Origin: Chryseobacterium jejuense
GTDB taxonomy: Bacteria; Bacteroidota; Bacteroidia; Flavobacteriales; Weeksellaceae
Length of the DNA stretch: 64,000 bases
Direction of reading: 5' to 3'
NCBI RefSeq assembly: GCF_900100075.1
Contig: NZ_FNEG01000002.1
Location: 434,001 to 498,000, forward strand
This document shows positions 26,157 to 34,433 of this stretch, one piece after another; position 1 is the first letter of the stretch, and every line of letters starts with the position of its first letter. The position numbers were made by a program, and so were the translations under genes. Under the pieces are notes generated by a model. It saw nothing but the letters and a program-made list of their open reading frames with translations, was not told the DNA's origin and made no database searches.

Positions 26157-28175
26157 CTATAGTATGGGTTCCTTCTTTTCTATTTCTTTTGTTTTAAAAA
26201 CCTGATCGAATACATCGAAGAAATACATTAAGCTGTTCTCTGAAGTATCTTTAATATTATAATTCATTTCCGTCTGGATGCTTTCTCCTTTCACTTCTGT
26301 TTTATAATACAATTCTCCTACATTTTTCTTGATGGCATCCAATGCCTTTCTTTCTTTAGGGCTTTTAAATTCTTTATCTAAGCCTGTTAAAAGTTTCTGG
26401 ATATCCAATCTTCCTGATAAAGGATATTTAGCAGAATCTTTCGCCCATTTTCTGGAAATATCAGATTGACTGGTTGACAACATATTATCCGCAGAACTCA
26501 TCAGATATACCACTCCATCTTTTACAGTAAAGAACAACTGGTCTATATATCCTCCTTCTTTCTCTTCTTTAAAAGTATATACGTTTCCTTTTTTAGAGAA
26601 TCTTTTAGACAGCTTTTTATTGGTAGCCAGCATATCAAAAATACGATTCCAATATCCTTCATTCTCCGTTGCAAAAGCAAATGTAAAGTTAGGAACAGCA
26701 ATCTCCTTAGTTTTCTTTACTTCTTTTTCATTGAAATCAGCATCATACTCATAATCCGTATACTCTACTTTTTTAGATTTCAACTCATTCAAAACAAAAA
26801 TTCCGTTTCCTGGTGCTATTTTGGCAATGGCTTCTTCATCCAGAATAATTTTCATGGTTTCCATGATGAGTTCCATTTCTTTTTTGTACTCATTGACTCC
26901 GGAATTCTGAAGAAGACTGTACATCATATCAAAACATTTTGCCCCATTTACATTCATCGCATAGTAACCAACGCTCTTTTCATTGATAAGCTCCAGAAGT
27001 TTTCTATTTTTCTTCCCTTTGTAAATCGCGGACATACTCTTTTGGATTTCAGAGTTTTTGTGCTGATAATTATTGACCAATCTTACTTTGTCTTTATCAA
27101 AATACAGATTGTATGCATGGTTAGAATTGTACATATTTTTGAAAAGCTGCCCATAAGTATAATACTTTGTCATCTTGCCATAGATTCCTTCATTTACTAT
27201 TCTGCCGTAGTCTGTATAGACAAAGACATCAGAATTACCGTCTCTGAATGACAGCATTTCTTTAGGAACTTCAATTTCTAAATTTGAACTGAAGTACTTA
27301 TCAAATCGATCTTCAGCATTCTTTTGAACGATCTTGAAATCTTCTCTGCGGATGGAGTCCTGTTCTTTCTGGAAAGCTTTTTCAGCTTCCTCATCATAAG
27401 ATTCATTTGGCATTTCTCCTTCCTCTTCAGGAATTTCTGCACTCTCCTTTTCCTTTGGATATTTGTGATGTTTTTGCAGGTATTTGATATCTTTCTGAAT
27501 TCTTGCGATCTCGTTATTATTATCTTTGATACTTTCTTTCAGATACTTAATATCGTCTTTCAGACTTTTGATTTCCTCTTTATAATCAAAGGGTTTTTCC
27601 GGTTCATTCGCATAAACATCTACTGCAACAGCAGAATCAGCAGCAGCCACAGCAACAGCCGTACTATCTGTAACGGCCTCTTCTGCCCAAAGATCTCCTT
27701 TATAAGGTCTTGTATAGCTAATCATGCTGAGAACCGCACGGCCTCCATTCCAGGCTACAAAAATATCATCATCAATATCTACGTAAGAATAGTTTTTTCT
27801 GTTGAAAACTTCCTGTCCTTTTTTCTTCATAGAATTAACAAACTCCTGAAATTTTTCTTTATTATCAATGATAAAATGGGTATTGTAGGTCTTAATAGAG
27901 TCATTAAAACTTGCATAGTGATACTGAACGGCATCATATTTAATTCCTGTTTTGGAGTAATCTGTCCATGAAGCCTTTTCTTTATCTTTTTTGCTGAGTT
28001 CATGCAGCAAAGGATTCAGTTTATTCCAGTTGATTTTATTATTAAGCTGTTTTCCGTTCACTTCCATATAAAATACGGCATCAGACGGAATTTTCATACT
28101 GTTTTGGGCAAAAACCAAGGTAAAGCCAAAGAGTACGAAAATAATTTTCTGTGTTTTTATTAAGATAGATTTCAT
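26157..28175 (-). CDS. Secreted DUF4836-like protein with coiled coil
   Basis: 672 residues. A signal peptide (ends VFAQ) precedes a domain opening IPSDAVFYMEVNGKQL. A long charged coiled coil follows at about 205-285 (IKYLKESIKDNNNEIARIQK) with an acidic spacer, then a second globular part. The 'protein measures itself as fraction of zero' layout recalls Bacteroides DUF4836 proteins, but I hold that match loosely. It lies between a lipoprotein gene 17 bp upstream and a diverged paralogue downstream. Confidence 0.72.
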   Translation of the reverse strand: MKSILIKTQKIIFVLFGFTLVFAQNSMKIPSDAVFYMEVNGKQLNNKINWNKLNPLLHELSKKDKEKASWTDYSKTGIKYDAVQYHYASFNDSIKTYNTHFIIDNKEKFQEFVNSMKKKGQEVFNRKNYSYVDIDDDIFVAWNGGRAVLSMISYTRPYKGDLWAEEAVTDSTAVAVAAADSAVAVDVYANEPEKPFDYKEEIKSLKDDIKYLKESIKDNNNEIARIQKDIKYLQKHHKYPKEKESAEIPEEEGEMPNESYDEEAEKAFQKEQDSIRREDFKIVQKNAEDRFDKYFSSNLEIEVPKEMLSFRDGNSDVFVYTDYGRIVNEGIYGKMTKYYTYGQLFKNMYNSNHAYNLYFDKDKVRLVNNYQHKNSEIQKSMSAIYKGKKNRKLLELINEKSVGYYAMNVNGAKCFDMMYSLLQNSGVNEYKKEMELIMETMKIILDEEAIAKIAPGNGIFVLNELKSKKVEYTDYEYDADFNEKEVKKTKEIAVPNFTFAFATENEGYWNRIFDMLATNKKLSKRFSKKGNVYTFKEEKEGGYIDQLFFTVKDGVVYLMSSADNMLSTSQSDISRKWAKDSAKYPLSGRLDIQKLLTGLDKEFKSPKERKALDAIKKNVGELYYKTEVKGESIQTEMNYNIKDTSENSLMYFFDVFDQVFKTKEIEKKEPIL

Positions 28176-28192
28176 GACTATAGTTTAGAAAT

Positions 28193-28861
28193 TTATTGAA
28201 AAAGAATAGTGTTTTGTATTTGTTTTTTCTGAAGGACAAGGTCCAGAATATCCGCCTCCAGCTTAAGTGCTTTTTTGTTGGGAGAAAGGATGTAAGAACT
28301 ATTGGTTTGTGATTTTACAGCACTTTCGAATTGCATGATGGAAGTATATTTTGCATCATTAAAAACTTCCTTGTCTGCTTTACTCATCTTATCATAATCT
28401 TCTTTGAAGGTATTGACTTTATTTCTCGTCAATGTTTTTTTCTCAAGATTTTGACTGTAGACCTGCGTTGGAACCATTTTACCCAATATTTTCTGAGTTT
28501 TCAGCTTTTCCAGGCCTGCATTGATGTTTTCAATTTTTTTGAAATTACAGCTCAGTTTAATGATATAATTATCCAAATCTATGGATGTTTTCACATTGCT
28601 GATTCCGGGAGTTCCTTTAAAAATTTTGGCAGCTTCATTGATTTTGTTTTCAATTTCAGCCTTCTTTGGGACTTTTTTTCCGTTGATGGTTTCCATCTTG
28701 GAGATTGATGCCAGTCTTGTTTTGCTCTTGCTGGCGTTAAGAATAATAGTATATTCTCCGGTTCCGTCAGCTTTTATATTCACTTTATCAAGAATATCAA
28801 AACAACTTGTCAGGAATAGTAAAGGGAGAAATAGAAGAAATATTTTGAGAAAATTTTTCAT
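28193..28861 (-). CDS. Lipoprotein heading the envelope cluster
   Basis: 222 residues from MKNFLKIFLLFLPLLFLTSC, whose LTSC lipobox gives a lipidated Cys at 20. A longer in-frame reading to 28960 would bury the signal peptide behind 33 residues and is rejected. The mature part starts FDILDKVNIKADGTGEYTIILN, a β-rich pattern seen in many lineage lipoproteins, and has a lysine-rich middle. Together with the two genes downstream it forms a three-gene cell-envelope unit of unknown role. Confidence 0.75.
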   Translation of the reverse strand: MKNFLKIFLLFLPLLFLTSCFDILDKVNIKADGTGEYTIILNASKSKTRLASISKMETINGKKVPKKAEIENKINEAAKIFKGTPGISNVKTSIDLDNYIIKLSCNFKKIENINAGLEKLKTQKILGKMVPTQVYSQNLEKKTLTRNKVNTFKEDYDKMSKADKEVFNDAKYTSIMQFESAVKSQTNSSYILSPNKKALKLEADILDLVLQKKQIQNTILFQ

Positions 28862-28989
28862 GATTGGGCTTAAAACCACAAAATTACTCAATTTCAGGCT
28901 TAAATCCTTACAATCTTTGATATTTCGAGCATAAATAGCTGTTTTCCGGTAATTTTTCAAGCCGGAAGATTACCGCTTCTTGTTTTATT

Positions 28990-29706
28990 TTAAATACGCC
29001 CTTTCAGATAATCCTGACGAAGATCTTCATCCAGTTTTTCAATAGCATACCGCAAACAGGTCCTCGGCATTTCTTTATAATATTTATTCAAATAGCCAAT
29101 AAGCTCCTTTTCATTTTTATTTCCCATTTCACGCAGCAGCCAGCCATTCGCTTTATGCATCAGATCATGAGAGTGTTTAAGGTTTCTGGTTACAAATTCT
29201 TTGGTAAGATCAAAAGAACCTTTTTTGATGTAGTGCATGGTTCCTACAACAGCAATTCTCTTATGCCACATCTCCTCTGACTCAGCAAGATCTCTCAAGA
29301 GGTTTTCTTTCTTATTTTCATACGCATATCTGCCAAGAATTTTATAACAACTGGAATCTACAAGATCCCAATTGTTAACATATTGAAGATGGCTAAGATA
29401 AAACTCCACGATTTCATCTTTTACCGCTATATCTTTTGTTTTTTCAAACTTTGAAATCAACATAAAAAGAGCCGTAAGCCGATGTTCATGGTATTTTGAA
29501 GAAAGGATTTCGCTTAATTCTTTTACATTGATTCTTGAGTAGTATTCCTTAGCAACAGACCTCTGATCAGGTACTTTTACGCCCAGAAACAGATCTCCTT
29601 CACCATATTCTCCTTTTCCTGTTTTGAAAAACCTTGGAAAAAATTTTGCCTTTTCAGGAATGGATAACACCGCAAGAGCTTCCTGTATTTCTTTAACAAT
29701 ACTCAT
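28990..29706 (-). CDS. DNA alkylation repair protein (AlkD-like HEAT-repeat glycosylase family)
   Basis: 238 residues, all helical. Family landmarks are FFKTGKGEYGEGDLFLGVKVPDQR, HEHRLTALFMLISKFE, YVNNWDLVDSSCYKILG and AVVGTMHYIKKGSFD. AlkD-type enzymes excise bulky or positively charged alkylated bases without base flipping. The conserved NWDLVDS and the RTCLRYAIEKL end support membership. It is the last gene of the hflX operon, 19 bp after the antiporter. Confidence 0.9.
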   Translation of the reverse strand: MSIVKEIQEALAVLSIPEKAKFFPRFFKTGKGEYGEGDLFLGVKVPDQRSVAKEYYSRINVKELSEILSSKYHEHRLTALFMLISKFEKTKDIAVKDEIVEFYLSHLQYVNNWDLVDSSCYKILGRYAYENKKENLLRDLAESEEMWHKRIAVVGTMHYIKKGSFDLTKEFVTRNLKHSHDLMHKANGWLLREMGNKNEKELIGYLNKYYKEMPRTCLRYAIEKLDEDLRQDYLKGRI

Positions 29707-29725
29707 GAATCATCTGATTTTAAAA

Positions 29726-31012
29726 CTAAGCTTTATGCTCTAAAACACTATTTTCCTGCTCCTCTTCTTCTTTTACAATCTGTTTAGGATTAGCAACTTT
29801 CGCTATGGTAAGCCCCTGAACGATAATGGAGAACACCACTACGCAATAGGTAATACTCAAAATAGTCTCACTGTATTCACTTTTAGGAATAGACATCGCC
29901 AATGCAATGGAAACACCACCACGGATTCCTCCCCAAACCAATACTTTTACGGTTTGCGGACTGAAACTACGTCTCAGAGAGGTAAACTTCGTAGGTCCCC
30001 AGATGGAAATAAATCTCGCAAAAAGTACTACAAAAATAGCCAGTAGGCCAGGAATCATGAAGTGTTTCAGGTCCTTAATCATTAAAAGTTCAAATCCTAT
30101 GAACAGGAATAATACGGCATTCAGAATTTCGTCAATCAGCTCCCAGAATTTAATCAAATAGTCCTGGGTAACAGATTTCATTTTGAAGTTCATGTTAAAG
30201 TTCCCCATAAATAATCCTGCGGCCACCATCGTTAATGGTCCCGAAATATGCATCTGTCTTGCAATAAGATAACCACCCATTACCACAGAAAGTGTTACCA
30301 ATACAGAAATAATATAATCATCCACTTCACGCATTAATCTGGAAGTTACCCAACCAAGTAAAACACCCAGTAAAAGGCCGCCTCCAGCTTCATGAAGCAA
30401 TAGTAATCCAATATTTTCTACTCCAAGATCCACTTCTTTTCCAACGGCAAGCTGCAATACTACAGTAAAGACCACAACCGCCATACCATCATTAAAAAGA
30501 GATTCTCCGGCTACTTTTGTTTCTAATGATTTAGAAACGTTTGCCTGTTTCAGTACACTCAGAACCGCCACCGGATCGGTAGGAGAAATCAATGCCCCAA
30601 AAACAAGACAGTAGATAAATGGGAGCTTAACTCCTAAATAAGGAAGGAGATAAAACATTCCAAAACCTACTACAAAAGTGGAAATCACAACTCCTACTGT
30701 GGAAAATATCAGTACAGGCCGGAATTGTTCTTTAAGATCATTAATATTAATATGAATTCCTCCTGCAAAAAGAAGGAAATTAAGCATCGCTCCCATCAAA
30801 ACCTCTGTAAAATCTATACTATTCATTAGGTTATGAAGATGTCCAAATGTTCTTGGAAGTACCGTTTCCCCAAACATTACCAGGAAAATGGAAACCACAA
30901 TGGCAATCACCATAATTCCAATAGTACTCGGAAGTTTTAAAAATCTATAATTAAGATAGGCAAATATGGATGCTAATACGATTAATGCTGAAAATGAATA
31001 ATATAATTCCAC
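29726..31012 (-). CDS. Na+/H+ antiporter, CPA1 family
   Basis: 428 residues with about twelve membrane helices. Landmarks are LLFAGGIHININDL, the ion-binding GALISPTDPVAVLSVLK, GESLFNDGMAVVVF with the paired acidic site, and VWGGIRGGVSIALAMSIP. A short acidic C-terminal tail (KEEEEQENS) is cytoplasmic. It exchanges cytoplasmic Na+ (or Li+/K+) for protons. It lies in a tight operon behind hflX and the DUF4919 gene. Confidence 0.93.
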   Translation of the reverse strand: MELYYSFSALIVLASIFAYLNYRFLKLPSTIGIMVIAIVVSIFLVMFGETVLPRTFGHLHNLMNSIDFTEVLMGAMLNFLLFAGGIHININDLKEQFRPVLIFSTVGVVISTFVVGFGMFYLLPYLGVKLPFIYCLVFGALISPTDPVAVLSVLKQANVSKSLETKVAGESLFNDGMAVVVFTVVLQLAVGKEVDLGVENIGLLLLHEAGGGLLLGVLLGWVTSRLMREVDDYIISVLVTLSVVMGGYLIARQMHISGPLTMVAAGLFMGNFNMNFKMKSVTQDYLIKFWELIDEILNAVLFLFIGFELLMIKDLKHFMIPGLLAIFVVLFARFISIWGPTKFTSLRRSFSPQTVKVLVWGGIRGGVSIALAMSIPKSEYSETILSITYCVVVFSIIVQGLTIAKVANPKQIVKEEEEQENSVLEHKA

Positions 31013-31036
31013 TAAGTGTTCTTTTTTTAAATTAAT

Positions 31037-31666
31037 TTATACGTCTAAGTAAAGGACCTTGATGTATATTTTCTGACCTCCTTTTTCCCAGATATCGAGC
31101 ATGCCGTCCTTAGAAGACTTCGATCCTCTGGTATAATCATTTCCTATATTCAGAATATTCAACAGAATGTATTCATCCCCCACCGAATTGACGAGGTACG
31201 CCGTTTTCTCAGACTTTCCGTCTCCAGAACTCTTGATTCCATCTGCCAAAGCACGAAACTGGCTCAGGTGATGCATAAAATTATTTCCATCTTTTAAAGA
31301 ATCATAAGCTCTGAGCAGAATGAGCAGAATGTCCAGATTCGTAGGGTCTTTATCATACAAAACCTTTCCCTGCTTGATACACTCTTCAGAATTATTTTGC
31401 TTAAAAGCTTCTGCTAAACTTTTGAACCCCTCATCTGAGGTACTTATTTTACCTTCTTTAAAAATTCTTCCATAGTAAAGATACTGTGATTCTATACTAT
31501 CCAGAGACTTCGGATATCCTTTGTATTTGAAAAGAAGTTTCTCATAATTGTATGGAGAATCAGAACTTTTGAGACTCTTTTCAATGGCTTTAAAATCCAC
31601 TTTCGATTTCTGGCTGAACCCAAAAACCGAAAATAGAGTGAATAAAAGGAAAAAATGATATTTCAT
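31037..31666 (-). CDS. DUF4919 family secreted protein
   Basis: 209 residues with signal peptide MKYHFFLLFTLFSVFGFSQ. The mature chain matches the DUF4919 pattern (VDFKAIEKSL, YNYEKLLFKYKGYPKSLDSIE, YLYYGRIF) and ends GGQKIYIKVLYLDV. It has TPR-like helices in the middle. The function is unknown. The ATG overlaps the hflX stop by one base (TAATG), which implies translational coupling. Confidence 0.85.
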   Translation of the reverse strand: MKYHFFLLFTLFSVFGFSQKSKVDFKAIEKSLKSSDSPYNYEKLLFKYKGYPKSLDSIESQYLYYGRIFKEGKISTSDEGFKSLAEAFKQNNSEECIKQGKVLYDKDPTNLDILLILLRAYDSLKDGNNFMHHLSQFRALADGIKSSGDGKSEKTAYLVNSVGDEYILLNILNIGNDYTRGSKSSKDGMLDIWEKGGQKIYIKVLYLDV

Positions 31667-32889
31667 TAATTGTTGTTTTCTTCCTCCTCGTCATCAAAGT
31701 ACTCGAAAAGGAAATCGTTGTATGGAAATCTTGAAATATGGATATTCATTACCTCATCGTAGATCATCTTTTTCATTTCCGGGAAGTTTTCCTTCGTTAA
31801 AGCAGAAATGAAAACAGTTGGATACTTTGATTTAGCCATCCAGGTTCTCTTCCATTCATCCAAGGAAATATTTTTCTTTGAACTAGGTGTTAAATCATCT
31901 TCATCCTTCTTTTCATAGCTGAAATCATCAATTTTATTGAAAACCATGATCATTGGTTTCTGATGAGCATTGATATCCATTAAAATCTGATTAACAGAAG
32001 CAATGTGATCTTCAAAACTTTCGTGAGAAATATCCACTACATGAATCAAAAGATCTGCTTCACGAACCTCATCTAGTGTAGATTTAAACGACTCCACCAA
32101 TTGAGTTGGCAGCTTTCTGATAAATCCTACCGTATCTGTAAGCAGAAATGGTAAGTTTCCAATCACTACTTTTCTTACAGTGGTATCAAGTGTTGCAAAC
32201 AGTTTATTTTCAGCAAAAACCTCAGATTTTGAAAGAGAATTCATCAAAGTAGACTTTCCTACATTGGTATATCCCACTAAAGCAGCACGAACAACTTTTC
32301 CACGATTATTACGTTGAGTTGCCATTTGCTTATCAATAGTCTTCAATTTGTCTTTCAACAAAGTAATTCTGTCACGAATAATACGACGGTCAGTCTCAAT
32401 TTCCGTTTCTCCGGGACCTCTCATCCCGATACCACCTTTCTGACGCTCCAAGTGAGTCCACATTCTCGTCAATCGAGGTAAAAGATATTGATATTGAGCT
32501 AATTCTACCTGAGTTCTTGCATAGGAAGTTTGTGCTCGCTGTGCAAAAATATCGAGAATAAGATTGGTACGGTCCAAAATTTTAACTTCCATTTCTCTTT
32601 CCAGGTTTTTAAGCTGTGAAGGAGAAAGTTCATCATCAAAAATTACGGTTCCAATTTCATTTTCTTTTACATATTCTTTTATTTCGAGTGCTTTTCCACT
32701 CCCGATAAAGGTTTTGGAATCAGGTTGTGTTAATTTTTGGGTAAAGCGTTTTTGTACGGTTGCGCCAGCCGTGAAAGCTAAAAACTCAAGTTCATCCATG
32801 TACTCCACCAGTTTTTCTTCATCTTGATTTTGAGTAATAATCCCTACCAAGACTGCCTTCTCATAATTATGTTCTTTTTTTTCTAACAT
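31666..32889 (-). CDS. hflX: GTPase HflX
   Basis: 407 residues. It has the N-terminal HflX domain (SGKALEIKEYVKENEIGTVIFDDELSPSQLKNLE), a linker helix, the arginine-rich GGIGMRGPGETEIETDRRII, and then the G domain with G1 GYTNVGKST, G3 DTVGF and G4 NKID. HflX binds ribosomes and splits stalled or heat-damaged 70S particles. It is the first gene of the four-gene operon hflX, DUF4919, antiporter, AlkD-like. Confidence 0.96.
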   Translation of the reverse strand: MLEKKEHNYEKAVLVGIITQNQDEEKLVEYMDELEFLAFTAGATVQKRFTQKLTQPDSKTFIGSGKALEIKEYVKENEIGTVIFDDELSPSQLKNLEREMEVKILDRTNLILDIFAQRAQTSYARTQVELAQYQYLLPRLTRMWTHLERQKGGIGMRGPGETEIETDRRIIRDRITLLKDKLKTIDKQMATQRNNRGKVVRAALVGYTNVGKSTLMNSLSKSEVFAENKLFATLDTTVRKVVIGNLPFLLTDTVGFIRKLPTQLVESFKSTLDEVREADLLIHVVDISHESFEDHIASVNQILMDINAHQKPMIMVFNKIDDFSYEKKDEDDLTPSSKKNISLDEWKRTWMAKSKYPTVFISALTKENFPEMKKMIYDEVMNIHISRFPYNDFLFEYFDDEEEENNN

Positions 32890-33080
32890 TAAGTTCTGTC
32901 TATGTTTATGATTTTTACAAGTTAATATTTTTCAGAAAAAAAACAAAATCAAATTTTAGTTAATAATATTTTTTAATATAAATTTAAGATTATCCTAGAT
33001 TGTTTTGTGAAAAATCAATAACTTTATGTAATAATTTTCTGATTTTTAAATATTTAACTTAAAACAATCTCCAGAAGATC

Positions 33081-33788
33081 ATGATTACCCATATTAGATG
33101 TATGATTATTGATGATGATGAACTGGACAGGCTGGTTCTTCAGCATTATATTAAACAGTATGAGAATATAGAAATTGTCGCTTCTTTTGATTCGGCTGAA
33201 AAGGCAATTCCGTATCTCGAACTTCCCATTGATCTTCTTATCACCGAAACCAACTTAAAAGGCATGAGCGGCCTGGAATTTCGAAAATTAGCCCATAAAA
33301 TTCCTGCTTGTATCTTTACAAGTTCCCATCCGGAGCTGGCAGCTTGTGTTTTTGAAATCAATACGTTAGATTTTATCACAAAGCCTCTCACTTCGGAACG
33401 TTTTCATTATTCGATGCAGAGGCTTCTCGACTTTTTTAAAATAAAAGAAAAATGTGAATGCTATGATGCCATATTGGGACAAGAATGTATTAAGATTAAA
33501 GAAAGTGGAAACATTTCTCAAATCAGAAAGGCAGATATTCTTTATCTGGAGGCACTCAAAGATTACACCCGAATCATCACCCTTGAAAAAAAACACTGTA
33601 TTCTTGATTCTCTGGGGAATCTTCTTCACAAAAACTTTTTTGATTCTTTTGTAAGAATCCACAGAAGCTATGCCGTACCCAAACATCTCATCCGTGGAAA
33701 AAACTGTCATGAGATAGAGCTAATCCATCATATAAAGCTTCCCATAGGCAGAACGTATAAAAATAATCTGTCTTTCTTTGAGCCTTAA
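33081..33788 (+). CDS. LytTR-type response regulator lacking the phosphoacceptor Asp
   Basis: 235 residues. The receiver domain (about 5-112) has the acidic pocket D11-D13, the hydroxyl switch T80/S81 and K101 of FITKPL. The position of the phosphorylated Asp reads Glu56 (DLLITETNLKGMSG in place of DLLFLDI.MPGMSG). The DNA-binding LytTR domain (about 130-235) is intact: IKESGNISQIRKADILYLEALKDYTRI, FVRIHRSYAVP. A Glu there can mimic phosphorylation, so the protein may be constitutively active or regulated otherwise. No histidine kinase is adjacent. It precedes an exported-protein cluster on the same strand with a tandem repeat in between. Confidence 0.9.
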   Translation: MITHIRCMIIDDDELDRLVLQHYIKQYENIEIVASFDSAEKAIPYLELPIDLLITETNLKGMSGLEFRKLAHKIPACIFTSSHPELAACVFEINTLDFITKPLTSERFHYSMQRLLDFFKIKEKCECYDAILGQECIKIKESGNISQIRKADILYLEALKDYTRIITLEKKHCILDSLGNLLHKNFFDSFVRIHRSYAVPKHLIRGKNCHEIELIHHIKLPIGRTYKNNLSFFEP

Positions 33789-33823
33789 AAAAGCAATTCA
33801 AATTCAACAATAATTCACAAAAC

Positions 33824-33852
33824 GCCATTGGTCGATTATTTCTGCCGTTGGT
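33824..33852 (+). promoter_or_regulatory. Tandem direct repeat, candidate LytTR operator
   Basis: GCCATTGGT (33824) and GCCGTTGGT (33844) are repeated at 20-bp spacing, and similarity continues through ...CnATTnTT. The second copy fits 8 of 9 positions of the published LytTR half-site pattern [TA][AC][CA]GTTN[AG][TG]. TAATTTAG, a near -7 element, starts 32 bp after the second copy (33885). This suggests activation of the downstream cluster by a LytTR protein. Confidence 0.45.
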
Positions 33853-33948
33853 CTATTTTTCGGTTATCAGGTCATGATAGGTAGTAATTTAGTCTTCCCA
33901 ATTTTCTTATGGAAAAACTCAAATTCATCACCTTAAAAACCGTTATCC

Positions 33949-34428
33949 ATGAAAAAAACATCTATTTATTCTCTCATCTTGTTTGCCTTTTCCTTTTCAT
34001 CTCTGAAATCCCAATCTGCAGTTCTCACAACCGGAATGGATGCTTCAGGAGGCAATGGTTCTGTTTCTTACAGTATAGGACAAGTGGCCTATCTTTATAA
34101 AGGAGCCGGAAACGAAATTCTGGAAGGTGTTCAACAGCCCTATGAAATCATTACGCTTACCACTCGTGAAACATTAACATCAGATCTGAAAGATATTTTA
34201 CTATACCCTAACCCTTTCAAGGATTATCTATACCTGGATTTTACTACCCATAATTTTAAAGAAGCAGAATACCAGCTATTTGATGCGCAAGGTAAATTAA
34301 TCCGAAAAGATGTGATCTTACAGTCAAAATCTGAACTCAATTTCTCCGATATCCCTTCTGCAATGTATATCATCAAGATTAATCAGCATGGAGAAAATCT
34401 AAAAACTTTTAAAATCATCAAAAAATAA
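33949..34428 (+). CDS. T9SS type A sorting domain-containing protein
   Basis: 159 residues. The signal peptide is MKKTSIYSLILFAFSFSSLKSQ. A short N-terminal segment (SYSIGQVAY, EILEGVQQPYEI) is typical of small flavobacterial cargo proteins. The C-terminal type A sorting domain starts at LLYPNPFKDYLYLDF and ends MYIIKINQHGENLKTFKIIKK. The domain directs export across the outer membrane by the type IX system and usually surface anchoring. The gene lies five bases upstream of the fibre-like gene. Confidence 0.88.
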   Translation: MKKTSIYSLILFAFSFSSLKSQSAVLTTGMDASGGNGSVSYSIGQVAYLYKGAGNEILEGVQQPYEIITLTTRETLTSDLKDILLYPNPFKDYLYLDFTTHNFKEAEYQLFDAQGKLIRKDVILQSKSELNFSDIPSAMYIIKINQHGENLKTFKIIKK

Positions 34429-34433
34429 TCACC

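Noticed and set aside
28862..28960. N-terminal extension of the envelope-cluster lipoprotein
   Set aside because: It buries the lipobox signal peptide behind 33 extra residues.
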